64,000 nucleotides of DNA from Henckelia pumila (lineage: Eukaryota > Streptophyta > Magnoliopsida > Lamiales > Gesneriaceae), in contig NC_133122.1 of NCBI RefSeq assembly GCF_033568475.1, positions 20,219,206 to 20,283,205 on the forward strand, written 5' to 3'. Each line of letters starts with the position of its first letter. The first letter of the stretch is position 1. The position numbers were made by a program, and so were the translations under genes. Below the pieces are notes generated by a model that worked only from the letters and a program-made list of their open reading frames with translations, searched no databases and was not told where the DNA came from. This document shows, one piece after another, positions 1 through 9,894 of the stretch.

Positions 1-257
1 ATTGATTTGGTATGTCTTTCATGACATAGAAATGAAATACCACATTCCCAAAATGAAAACCAAAGAATCAACATTCAACAACTTATCAACTCAGCATAAA
101 CATAGCATTAGTTCAAAGGAGAATTGTACAATTACACCATTTATGAACACACCCTTCCTTACATCAACACAAACAACAATCACCATCGATCAATTAAGAA
201 CAGAAAGACCCCAACACTACGAAATACCAAGAACTCCCGCCTGGTTCGGTACCTATC
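1..257 (-). other. 3' flank of the H2A gene
   Basis: This stretch lies downstream of the minus-strand histone stop codon and probably holds its 3' untranslated region. It is AT-rich and contains no convincing reading frame of its own. Confidence 0.5.
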
Positions 258-1124
258 TTAAGCTTTCTTGGGCGATTTCTTGGCCTTCGACGGAGATTTA
301 GGGGCCTTCTCAGCAACCCTCTCCGATTTCTTTGGTAGGAGGACAGGGTTAATGTTAGGCAACACTCCACCATATGCTATCGTGACACCGGCTAGAAGTT
401 TCCGGAGCTCCTCGTCGTTCCTCACAGCAAGAAGAACATGTCTTGGTATGATCCTGTTCTTCTTGTTATCTCTTGCTGCATTTCCAGCCAACTCCAGAAC
501 CTGCAAAAAAGTGTGAAATCAATCGCATATATGAATTTTCGCATAAAATTGAGAACATGGGTAATAATAGATTCACAAGAGTAATTAAAAGGTATAGATA
601 TCTGAAATCATCACTCAAAGAAAACTATGAAGAAATTTTCTGAAATTACCTAAAAATTTCAGGAAAAATTGAAATTATCAAGTCGTGTCCAAAAAAAAAA
701 TGTTCTATTTTGTGAATCATTTCAATTCAACCTACTCTAAACCTAATTCGATCGTTGAAACCCAAGGATCGAGCATTTAGGTCAATTAAAACAAAGGGAA
801 AAATTCCTGCAATCACGAAACAGGTGATATAAAATCAACAAATTGTCCCACCAACAAAACACCTAAGCAAATAAAATGCTCGAAATTCACGAAAAAAGAA
901 GCGGCGACATTGAAATTAAAGAGAGAGTGCAGCACCTCGGCAGCAAGGTACTCAAGCACAGCGGCCATGTAAACCGGCGCCCCGGTGCCCACCCGCTGAG
1001 CGTATCGTCCCTTCTTCAGATACCGACCGATTCTGCCAACCGGGAACTGCAGGCCGGCCTTCAGCGACCGCGAGACCGGTTTCTTCTTCGGACCGCCGCC
1101 CTTTCTTCCACCTGATCCTTTCAT
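258..1124 (-). CDS. Histone H2A, H2A.W-type (SPKK tail), two exons
   Basis: Core histone H2A, which pairs with H2B in the nucleosome. Exon 1 is 1124-936 (63 codons) and exon 2 is 500-258. The intron starts GT at 935 and ends AG at 501, joining ...YLAAE to [11 protein letters not shown], a normal H2A junction. The protein is 143 residues. Seen directly: a basic Gly/Lys-rich N-terminus, the [10 protein letters not shown] helix-1 region, the NDEELRKLL acidic-patch segment, and a C-terminal tail with two minor-groove-binding motifs, SPSK and SPKK. From family knowledge, SPKK-type tails mark the plant H2A.W class, which is enriched in heterochromatin, and plant H2A variants with an intron are usually of this kind. 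The in-frame extension past residue 63 in exon 1 is intron read-through. Confidence 0.93.
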
Positions 1125-1182
1125 GCTCGCCGGAAATTGAACTCTGCGTACAAAAATCTGGCGATAGTGGTGGTGTTGCTGG

Positions 1183-1290
1183 ATTTAAGTAACAGTGAAT
1201 TTGAGCTGGGGTGACATGTGGAGGAGAATTTGGAGCGTTGGATTCGTTTGATCAACGGTGATGAATCGACAATTGGCTATCCGCGTGCTC
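1183..1290 (-). promoter_or_regulatory. H2A promoter elements
   Basis: Read on the minus strand, CGCGGAT at 1285-1279 matches seven bases of the plant histone octamer CGCGGATC. A CCAAT box follows at 1276-1272 and a weak TATA-like TTAAAT lies near 1188-1183, about 60 bases before the ATG. The octamer is known to drive S-phase expression of plant histone genes. Its use here is inferred from position and motif only. Confidence 0.5.
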
Positions 1291-1532
1291 TGGAATGGAC
1301 CAATCAGATAACAGCTCTTACGAAAGCCTATATTTATGGGGTGTCTGAGTTACCAGGTTGGACCCCATGCGGAATCTACTGAAAGTCTGAAATGGAATAA
1401 TGTAGAAATATGAATGAATGTTATATAAAAATTGTAATTTTTTTTATTTCAATTATTGCTAAAAATGAAACATAAATAAAATGAATTTAAATTCAAAATA
1501 ATAGATATTCAAAAGGATTATTATTATTATTA

Positions 1533-1952
1533 GGCTGTGTTTGGTACTAGTTATTGAGTGGGTTTATGGGTTGTTTTTTAGGCCAAACCTTTGTTTGGTA
1601 TAGTTTATAATAAACCGGTTCAATCAATTATGGAAAGTATAAAGTTAGATAGAGTGGGAGAAGGTAACTCACGTCCCACCCCAATATTAACAATCAATTT
1701 GTTAATCATGACCTGTAATTTCAGAAATACCATTTGTCCCTTATTTAAAATATATTTATTACTTTTTTTTAAAAAAAATATAAGGGATATTTTGGTCATA
1801 AAATTAAAATCTCATTTCTTAAACTTTTTCATAAATATCAAACCAAAAATATCTAGATTTATCACCACACATTACACATCCTTATCTATCTTTTTTTTAA
1901 TCATTTATTTAGTAAGCATTCAATAATCTCATCATTCGAACCAAACATAGCC
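1533..1952. mobile_element. Tourist-like (PIF/Harbinger) MITE
   Basis: The left end reads GGCTGTGTTTGGTA and the inverted right end reads GGCTATGTTTGGTT, 12 of 14 identical. The GG...TTTGG pattern is typical of Tourist/PIF-Harbinger ends. The flanks are TTA on the left and TAA on the right, so the expected 3-bp TWA duplication is imperfect (TA is shared). The interior is AT-rich, about 420 bp in all, and has no transposase. Two genes' worth of space around it is empty, so it sits between genes. Confidence 0.65.
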
Positions 1953-1981
1953 TAAGGTTTAGTAAAAATGATAAGTATAAG

Positions 1982-2521
1982 CAGTGTCCTAAAAGGCGCT
2001 GCCTAGACCCGCCTAGGCGTTGACTAGGCACTAGGCAGTGGGCAACCGTCTCGCTTTCTTGTTAGGCTATGCTTCTAAGCGTTGGCCGCCTAAGCGGCGC
2101 CCAAGCCGCCTAGGCTGACAGAAATCCGCCTAGGCGGGCAGAAATCCACCTAAGCGATTACTATTTTTTATTTAAAAAAAATTAAAAATCAAAAAATAAA
2201 ATAGAGACGCAAAACGAGAAACAAACACAGAAAAAAAGAAGAAGCGCAGAAAAAAAATCAAGAAAAAAATTAAATCTCATATTACATATCCCATATTACA
2301 TATGAATATTTGATATCTATTAATATTTATGTTGTTGTTGTTGTTATTATTATTATTATAAAAATTTTATAAGATTTTCGTACAAAAACTGAAAAACATA
2401 AGATATAAAAATTATATTTTATAGTAAAACTCATGAATATTTTAAGTTATTTATTATTTAGGTTTTAAAAAAAACCACCTAGGCAGCTAGACGGTAGTCG
2501 GTGGATCTTTTTAGAACATTG
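1982..2521. mobile_element. Non-autonomous hAT element with CCTAGGCG palindromes
   Basis: An 8-bp target duplication AGTATAAG flanks the element exactly (1974-1981 and 2522-2529). The ends are inverted repeats: CAGTGTCCTAAAAGG on the left and CAATGTTCTAAAAAG on the inverted right. An 8-bp duplication with CA(G/A)TG ends is diagnostic of the hAT superfamily. Both subterminal regions carry many copies of GCCTAGGCG-like palindromes, denser on the left (about 2000-2160). The middle is AT-rich with a GTT/ATT microsatellite near 2330-2357. There is no coding region. Confidence 0.88.
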
Positions 2522-2529
2522 AGTATAAG

Positions 2530-2816
2530 TATTGAATTAATTTTTTTTTTGAGAGTTTTATATTCTTATTTATAAAACTAATAGCCAAATTCATACTTAT
2601 TGGAATTGGCATTTTCCATTTCATTCTTGGTGCACGTAATGAGACAAGGATTTTAATTTCATTCTAACATCAATGATCAATTTCATCATCTCAAACATGT
2701 CCTAAAAGTTTTAAATTGAAATTGACTATATATAAATGAATTATTATGGGACCTTTGGGTATAGTGTTCTCATGCTCCGTTGATTGGATGATTTTTTTAA
2801 AAAAATATATATATTG
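2530..2816. other. Short AT-rich spacer
   Basis: Spacer between the hAT element and the LTR retrotransposon. I see no gene or repeat in it. Confidence 0.5.
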
Positions 2817-2821
2817 ATTTG

Positions 2822-3491
2822 TGATGATATCACATACCCGGGATGACGATACCCCGGGTGGATTGGACCCGGAAAGATGATGTAACTACGACATGTTAGA
2901 GAACCCGGGACTGGGGGGAAGTAACCTGGGATCTGCAAGAAAGGCTTAACCTGGTAGGTCTTAGCATTCGGACCGACACATGAGATCGAAAGGGGCCTGG
3001 GAGCTAGAACCTCCCGGAGTAAGCCTTCAAAAATTAGGAAAGGAAAGGAACACCAGTGGGGCCCCGGCCTTTCTATTTTTAGGGCCAGGAAACGGCCACG
3101 TTTATTTGAAGTATGTCAGGGTCAAATCACAAATCCAATCATTATTAAACACGAGCCAAAGGAATGGGCTCTGTCCGGAAAGTATGTCAGGGTCAAATCA
3201 CAAATCCAATCATTACTAAACACGAGCCAAAGGAATGGGCTCTGTTCGGAAATTATGGGGGTCTAAATCACACGTGATAATCATCTTATCACCCTAAAAT
3301 TTGTCAGTAAGGCCATACCTAGTAATCATTGAGGTCCCAGGTGGGCGAGTATAAAAGCCCATTCTGGGGGGCAAAGGAAAGGGGGACTGAAAAAAAACGG
3401 ACAAGATATTCGTATATTTTGTATCTTCACTTACCTTTTCCGCTCGGGAATTTATCCATCCCCGGGTAGTCATTTTGTGATAAACACATCA
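2822..3491 (+). repeat. Left LTR of the Tat-type element
   Basis: This LTR is 670 bp and runs TGATG...CATCA. It contains a TATA box TATAAAAG at 3350-3357, the likely element promoter. It is 70 bp longer than the right LTR because one block of about 70 bp, starting AAGTATGTCAGG, occurs twice in tandem (about 3109-3248). Confidence 0.92.
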
Positions 3492-3531
3492 TTGGCGTCG
3501 TCTGTGGGAAACTTGAGTCTAAGGCGTAGAT

Positions 3532-4317
3532 ATGACCATCGTCGATGATCCTGAAAGCTCTCGTCAAGCAGTGGCCGCAATCCAGGAGCAAGTGGATGCT
3601 ATGGTGGACGCAGCTCTACAAAGAATCATGACGATACAACAAGGAGAAAAAGAGGGCCAAAGGAAGGATAAAGAAAAAGAAGTAGAAGGGGAAGGAGAGC
3701 CAGAACCGAGGCCCGAGAAAGAGAAGAGTAAAGGCATACACGTAGAGGATGAGGGAAATTCACATGCGGGATCGGCAAATGTCACCATGGCAGGGGAGCT
3801 GGAAATGTTGAAGCAAAAAATACAAAAACTAGAGAATACTGACCCGCGGGAATCCGCGCGGATCAAAAGTTTGGGATGTCCCTTCTCTCCGGAAATCATT
3901 GGGGAGCCATTGCAAGTCTATTTCAAATCCGCCAAAATCAAAGAGTATGATGGCAGCGCTGATCCCGAGGAGCATGTAACCCGGTTTGAGAATGTGGCAA
4001 TGTTGCATTGTTATGGGGATCAAATCAAGTGCAAGGTATTTCTAACTACCTTGGTGGACTCCACCCAGAGATGGTTCGAAAATCTGGAGGAAGGAAGCAT
4101 CAAGACTTTCAAAGAATTCCGGGAGGTCTTTTTGCAACACTTCAGCAGCAGCAAGCGATACAAGAAAACCACCCTCAGTCTCTTCGAGATAAAGCAGCTG
4201 AACGAGGAGTCTCTAAGAGCTTATATTAAAAAGTTCAATAGAGTGGCCTTGGAAGTACCTGCATGTGCACCTGAAACCAAAATCACTGCTTTCACGCAAG
4301 GGCTCAGAGAAGGATAA
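3532..4317 (+). pseudogene. Gag-like region of the Tat-type element
   Basis: An open region of about 261 codons begins 40 bp after the left LTR. The first 80 or so residues are rich in Lys and Glu (low complexity). The second half matches plant retrotransposon gag domains: a KIKEYDGSADPEEHVTRFE stretch followed by a TLVDSTQRWFENL-type segment and a helical region ending near EVPACAPETK. This domain packages element RNA into virus-like particles. It is part of a fossil element. Confidence 0.8.
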
Positions 4318-4409
4318 TTCTTCCGGTCTCTGGTCAAGAGGGCCCCCCGGTACTTCGAGGACCTCTTGGCTCAAGCCGAGAAATATATCAATATGGAGGG
4401 GCTCTGAGT

Positions 4410-5404
4410 TTGGTCCGGCGTACCCTATTGACGGGATACTGGTGGCCCACCCTGCAGCAGGATGCCCGGCAGGTAGTCAAGACGTGTGAAGGATGCCAAA
4501 GGTTTGGGAACTTCTCTCATAAGCCAGCGGCGGAGTTACAACCGATGTGGGCATCCTGCCCTTTTGATCAGTGGGGCATGGATATCGTGGGACCATTTTC
4601 TGTGGGCCCTGGACAAAAAAAGTTCTTGTTGGTGGCAGTGGATTATTTCTCTAAATGGGTGGAGGCTGAGCCATTAGCAAGAATCACTGAAGAGGCGGTG
4701 TTGGGATTTATTTGGAAGAACATTGTCTGCCGGTTTGGTTTGCCTCGGAAGCTTGTCTCGAACAATGGGAGGAAGTTCCAGGGAAAGAAAATAAAAGATT
4801 GGTGCACAGAGATGATGGTAAAAGAGGTATTCACTTCCGTGGCGTACCCCCAAAGCAACGGACAAACGGAAGTAATTAACTGGACTATCATCCAAACTTT
4901 ACAAACCTGACTTTTTGGTGCTGGTAAAAGTTGGGTGGAGGAGGTTCCCGGTGTGCTATGGTCTTACCGCACTACCCCCAGGACGGCCACAGGAGAAACA
5001 CCTTTCAGCTTGGTGTATGGGTCCGAAGCTGTGATCCCAGTGGAAATAGGACAAACCTCCCCCGGGTGAGAGCTCACCAAGAGGGAGAAACCATGGATAG
5101 GATGCAAGAATTAGACCTGATTGAAGAAAAAAGAGAACGGGCCACTATTCGAATGGAAGCCTATCGGAGTAGGATAGTCAAGGCGTTCAATCAAAAGGTC
5201 AAAACCAGGGAATTCCAGATAGGAGATTTGGTACTGAAGAAAGTTAACCCGGCAGGAGGGGTAAAGAAGCTAGAAGCAAAGTGGGAAGGACCTTACAAAG
5301 TAATTCAGAGGATAGGAAGGAGCGCCTGGTATTTGGAGGACAGCCAGGGCAAAGTCCTACAGAGGCCCTGGAATACCTTGCATCTTAAGTCTTATTATCC
5401 TTAA
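4410..5404 (+). pseudogene. Integrase-like region of the Tat-type element
   Basis: The first part carries a zinc-binding segment (CEGCQRF) and then an RNase-H-fold integrase core (DQWGMDIVGPF, KWVEAEPL, the AYPQSNGQTE signature). Further along (about 5095-5400) is the typical C-terminal gypsy integrase segment with GDLVLKKV and KLEAKWEGPYKV. The family uses this enzyme to insert element DNA into the host genome. It is part of a broken fossil and is not intact. Confidence 0.8.
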
Positions 5405-5490
5405 AAATACATATACGCCTGTAAATTATGTTTCTGTCGTGTGTATAAATAAAAGGTATGTTTTGATCTGTTGTAAATCGCAAAAATACT

Positions 5491-5667
5491 CAAAGGCCCG
5501 TGGTAATTCACGAGCCATGTAAACCCAGGTGATCCACCACCCTGGTACTCAAAGGCCCGTGGTAATTCACGAGCCATGTAAACCCAGGTGATCCACCACC
5601 CTGGTACTCAAAGGCCCATGGTAATTCACGAGCCATGTAAGTCCAGGTGATCTGCCACCCTGGCACC
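5491..5667. repeat. 59-bp tandem repeat, three copies
   Basis: Three near-identical units start at 5491, 5550 and 5609, each opening CAAAGGCCC. They lie just after the integrase-like region, in the untranslated 3' part of the Tat-type element. Units one and two are almost the same; the third differs at a few bases. Confidence 0.9.
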
Positions 5668-5885
5668 AAAAAAGCCCAGGATTCCTGGCGCTCGGGCATC
5701 GAAAATGCCCGAGAGAGTAGGCCACCCTCGTGGTATATCAAAACAAAGGATTTATCCAAGCATACAGAAAAAATCATTCGAATAAAGAGGTAAATCAAGA
5801 GCAAAGTTTTTATTTTTAACAAACAAAATATACATGTGTAAAAGTTAGGAGCCCAAGCCTAAAAGCTCCAATGAATAGTCTAAAT

Positions 5886-6629
5886 CTAAGAACCCGAGGG
5901 GTCGGTCTCCTCTTGAGATTTCTGCTCTTCGCTGGCGTCTACCCTTTCCTGGGGCCCTTCTCCTTCATTTTCAGGACCGGAGGGTAAAGAAGCAATGGCC
6001 AAATTAAGATCTGGAACTCCTTCCCGCATCAGGCCAGCTGCCTCGTACTGAGCAGAACAGAGGTCAAAGCCTTGGGTGAAGAAGTCGAAGGACTTATCCA
6101 TCACCGTCTGCTCGAACTCCTTGGAGGAAAGGAAAGAATTCCGCCATTCAGCTTTGGTGCCAAAGCACTCCTCCAAAGCCTGGGCAGCATCCAGAGCTGA
6201 AGAATGATGCATATCCGCCTCCGTACGGGCGATTACCAACTGGTTCTGCATCACCTCCACGGAAGCCTGAAGCCCACTCACGGCGTTCAAAGCCAGGTCT
6301 TTTTCCTGCCGAACTTGACCAAGCTCCCGGGTAATTTGCTCTATTTGAGCCTCCAAAGATTGAATCTCGGCAGAGCGGCGATCTTGGATCTCAACTAGCT
6401 TACGCTGCCATCTTTCCTCCACCCGCGCCACATCTGCCCGGAAACCCTCCAGCGACTCTCGGTGGGATCGAACCTCCGCTTCATGAGTCTCTCTTAGGGC
6501 GGTTGCCTGCGATTGAAGCAGGGTGATATGCTCCTCAAAAGAGCTGCACCTCTCGCTCTCTCGGGCGAGACTAGCGTTCGCCTCATCAAGGGCATTGGCC
6601 AGCATGCATAAACCCTGCACCCAAAGCAA
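5886..6629 (-). pseudogene. Antisense ORF region C of the Tat-type element (coiled coil)
   Basis: A minus-strand open region of about 247 codons. Most of it is predicted coiled coil: long runs of Glu, Gln, Arg and Leu with heptad-like spacing (for example AEIQSLEAQIEQITREL). It ends with an acidic Glu/Ser tail. It lies downstream of the other two antisense regions and probably forms the C-terminal part of the same antisense gene, which in this family is spliced. The function is unknown. Confidence 0.6.
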
Positions 6630-6675
6630 CCAAGAGATTAAATAAAAACGTGCACAAGCACCTTTTTTCAGGTAT

Positions 6676-7434
6676 CTAAAGGGCAGAGTTTACCGTATAA
6701 GCATGAGAAACACCCTCCGATAGTTTGGAGGTGATACCACGAGCTGCCAGTAAAGAGTGTTCTTCTGGGGAGAGTAAGCTTTGGATTTGGGCAACTTTGG
6801 AAGAGGCCGTCCCTGATAAGAACAGAGGAAATCGAGAGCCCCAGGAGGTAGAATCCACTTGGTCACCCCAGGCGTGAGAAATGGGGTCACCCACAGAGAC
6901 AGAAGCGTCCCAGCCTGGGGCCCGAAGGGCCATAGAAGAAATAGGAGCAGATGAGGCCGGGTCCTTGGACAGCGGGATGTCCTCCGAGTCCGTCAGGTCG
7001 ATCATCTGGGATACCTGGCCAATTTTCCTCTTACGATGGGAAAGTGGTACCTCATCTTCCAAGTCCTCCGATGACAAAGATAGCTGGGCTTGGGAAGCAA
7101 GTCGAGGTAGGCATAGCGCCGTCACAAAAGTCCCGGCAATAGCAGTGCTTGAAGGGGGAGAGAGCACAGCTGAAAGAATAGGCACTGTAGACGGAGGGAC
7201 TACCACGGTGGGTAAACGCAAAGGACTTTGCGGATGAATAGGACTCTTTTCCTCCCTACGGGCCTTCTTCCTTCGCTCGGCTAGGGCTTGGGTTTTCTCT
7301 TTAGCAGCCTTCCTCTCGGCTGCCCGCCGGGCGAACTCTTCCCTGATCATATCTGATGGCTCTGCACCAAAGGAACAAATGTGAGTACGTGTACGTATTA
7401 ATAATAAAGTAGTGTAAAGAAAGTCAGAGAACAA
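6676..7434 (-). pseudogene. Antisense ORF region B of the Tat-type element
   Basis: A minus-strand open region of about 252 codons. It contains a strongly basic Ala/Arg/Lys helix (FARRAAERKAAKEKTQAL), then Ser/Pro-rich linker sequence and an acidic stretch (MIDLTDSEDIPLS) resembling a SUMO-interacting or nuclear-protein motif. It sits between the conserved antisense domain (A) and the coiled coil (C). The first residues of the open region are probably intron. Confidence 0.5.
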
Positions 7435-7474
7435 CCATTACCAGGTTGAGCCCCCGGGTCGCTGTATGCATTGA

Positions 7475-8458
7475 TCACCTGGTCAAGGAGATCTTCCACC
7501 CGGTGCCCAACCCGTAGAATATGATGTTATCATTCGTTAATAAGGCAGGGGAGGAAAATGTCCTATTCTTGACTAAGGTCAAACTACGAGTATAAGGTTC
7601 CTCAACCTTATAATGTTCGGGAAGCTCAGGTTGAGGAGGGAGACTAGATAAGAACCCGGTCCTAAAAGGGAAAGGAGCCGGGGGTTGAATAAAAAAATAC
7701 CGCTCTTTCCATCCCTTTAAAGATGAGGGGATATCGGAAAGAAAACGAGCATTCAGCCGTGCGGCCAGGGAGAAAGCTCCTTCGTTGAAACGGCAAGAAA
7801 AAAAATAGTGCAAAATCAGAGGGGTGATGGCTAAATTGTGAATTTTAAAGAGGATATAGGTCGAGGCCATTATTCGGAAGGAGTTCGGGTGGAATTGATT
7901 AACAGAAACGTGAAAGAAGTCGGCAACAGCTAGGTAGAAATGAGGAATGGGAAATCGAAGGCCACTCCGAATCTGGTCTCGGAAAAATGTGTAGAAACCG
8001 TGAGGAGGAGTATCAGGAGTACTCCCAGGTAGAGGACGGAATAAGGAATAGGATAAAGGGATTTCCCCTGAGCCATGAAGTTCCTCCGCGGCCCCTTGGG
8101 AGAGGGTGCTAGGAAGGTAAGTGTACCAACCCAAGGAAGAGGGCACAGAAGATAGGGGTTTTGGGTTCTTCACTTTTTGTTTGCATTTTCCTTTGGGGCA
8201 AGAGGAAGAAGCAGCGGAAGGCTTCGTCGGGAATCGGGAAGCTGGCTTAAAAGAAGAAGGTCGGGAAAGCAGCGCAGAAGCGGAGCGAGCATCGCTCGAG
8301 CTACCGCTTGGCTCCTCGTCTCTGGGCGAGCCTTTGGCGTTTGCTCCAGAGGTAGATGAGGTACCTGTAGACATTGAAATAAAACTTACAGAATTAAAGC
8401 GAATAAGGGATGCAGGGAAGCAGACAACGAAACTGAAAGCACAGTCGCTGAAATCCAA
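7475..8458 (-). pseudogene. Antisense ORF region A (plant 'gypsy-type transposon' domain)
   Basis: A minus-strand open region. The likely start is the second Met (MSTGTSST, 8374), because the residues before it look like leader sequence. After a Ser/Pro-rich segment comes a conserved block (GFYTFFRDQIRSGLRF, IPHFYLAVADFF, FNEGAFSLAARLNARFL). I recognise this as the plant family annotated 'putative gypsy type transposon' (Transposase_28-like). Such ORFs are known on the antisense strand between pol and the 3' LTR in Tat/Retand elements. Their role is not known. Confidence is for the family assignment, not for activity. Confidence 0.7.
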
Positions 8459-8699
8459 AGGGTAATGAGTTCGAGAAGAAAGACGATTAGAAGAAGAAGG
8501 AAGGGTCGCGAAGGATTAAATACTAAAAGGGGGCCAAAATAATCTGATTTCCGTGTATTTTGAAATAAACGGCAGAGATACGCAAAGCGTGCTCAAGAAG
8601 CTGAAGCAACGTCTGACAAATTCTCTGACAGACGCACTACGAAGCGTCTAGGGCTGACGTAAGGGTAGCGACTCCCGGGTAGATACCCCGGGAGATAGG

Positions 8700-9026
8700 A
8701 CCGGGATGACGATACCCCGGGTGGATTGAACCCGGAAAGATGGTATTGGCCTCTCGGGACAGCGGAGCAGGTCCTAACCCGACTATCTTTAGGAAGTGTG
8801 ATGATATCACATACCCGGGATGACGATACCCCGGGTGGATTGGATCCGGAAAGATGGTATTGGCCTCTCGGGACAGCGGAGCAGGTCCTAGCCCGACTAT
8901 CTTTAGGAAGTATGATGATATCACATACCCGGGATGACGATACCCCGGGTGGATTGGACCCGGAAAGATGGTATTGGCCTCTCGGGACAGCGGAGCAGGT
9001 CCTAACCCGACTATCTTTAGGAAGTG
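8700..9026. repeat. 114-bp tandem repeat made of LTR-start copies
   Basis: Units start at 8799 and 8913, and a truncated unit lies before them from about 8700. The true right LTR starts at 9027, on the same 114-bp phase. Each unit carries the first ~60 bp of the LTR (TGATGATATC, CCCGGGATGACGATACCCC) followed by a ~54-bp linker with CTCGGGACAGCGGAG. The left LTR has no such array. CCCGGG palindromes recur in every unit. Confidence 0.9.
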
Positions 9027-9626
9027 TGATGATATCACATACCCGGGATGAAGATACCCCGGGTGGATTGGACCTGGAAAGATGGTGTAACTACGACATG
9101 TTAGAGAACCCGGGACTGGGGGGCAGTAACCTGGGATCTGCAAGAAAGGCTTAACCTGGTAGGTCTTAGCATCCGGACCGACACAGGAGATCGAAAGGGG
9201 CCTGGGAGCTAGAACCTCCCGGAGTAAGCCTTCGGAAATTAGGAAAGGAAAGGAACACCAGTGGGGCCCCGGCCTTTCTATTTTTAGGGCCAGGAAACGG
9301 CCACGTTTATTTGAAGTATGTCAGGGTCAAATCACAAATCCAATCATTACTAAACACGAGCCAAAGGAATGGGCTCTGTCCGGAAATTATGGGGGTCTAA
9401 ATCACACGTGATAACCATCTTATCACCCTAAAAGTTATCAGTAAGGTCATACCCAGTAATCATTGAGGTCCTGGGTGGGCGAGTATAAAAGCCCATTCTG
9501 GGGGGCAAAGGAAAGGGGGACTGAAAAAAAACGGACAAGATATTCGTATATTTTGTATCTTCACTTGCCTTTTCCGCTCGGGAATTTACCCATCCCCGGG
9601 TAGTCATTTTTGAGATAAACACATCA
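9027..9626 (+). repeat. Right LTR of the Tat-type element
   Basis: This LTR is 600 bp, ends CATCA, and is followed by the ATTTG duplication. It has the TATA box TATAAAAG at 9484-9491, matching the left LTR, and lacks the 70-bp duplication found there. Confidence 0.9.
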
Positions 9627-9631
9627 ATTTG

Positions 9632-9894
9632 TAATATAAATTGGCGATCGGAAATAAATTTTATACATTTGATTTCATGTTAATTTTGTCCTTTCTATAT
9701 AACCCCATTCTTGATTGAATTTTGTGGAAAATTATATTTATGAATTAAGTTGATCAGCAGGAACCGAATTCGTTGATAAACTAGGGTTTCATTTTTTATT
9801 GTATGTTAGAGTCTTGGCAAACGTAATATGTGTACAAATCAAATTAAAATTAATATAAAATTTTGATTAGCGACACACCAAGGCCAACAAACAT
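9632..9894. other. AT-rich spacer
   Basis: Host-like spacer between the Tat-type element and the hAT MITE. I see no gene in it. Confidence 0.5.

Larger units (their letters stand above)
2822..9626 (+). mobile_element. Ty3/gypsy LTR retrotransposon, Tat/Retand type (broken fossil)
   Basis: The element is bounded by two LTRs and a perfect 5-bp target duplication ATTTG (2817-2821 and 9627-9631). The LTRs begin TGATG and end CATCA. A primer-binding-site-like stretch starting TTGGCGTCG follows the left LTR directly. Parts recognised: a gag-like region, an integrase-like region, a 59-bp tandem repeat, a zone of antisense ORFs, and a 114-bp tandem repeat before the right LTR. The gag type plus antisense ORFs between pol and the 3' LTR point to the Tat/Retand lineage. 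It is broken and internally incomplete, with more than one break, and is not autonomous. By rough manual count the LTRs differ at about 20 of 600 aligned bases (about 3%). That suggests insertion one to a few million years ago, depending on the rate assumed. Confidence 0.9.

Noticed and set aside
1986-2160. SINE-like or gene-derived GC-rich block
   Set aside because: The exact 8-bp duplication and inverted ends show it is the subterminal part of a hAT element.
8700-9026. Regularly spaced repeats that could suggest a CRISPR-like array
   Set aside because: The units are contiguous with no variable spacers, and this is plant DNA; it is a tandem repeat made of LTR-head sequence.
8637-9154. Long open frames on both strands (142 and 168 codons) with repeating peptide units
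   Set aside because: They are translations of the 114-bp tandem repeat and the LTR head; the peptide period is 38 residues, equal to the DNA period.
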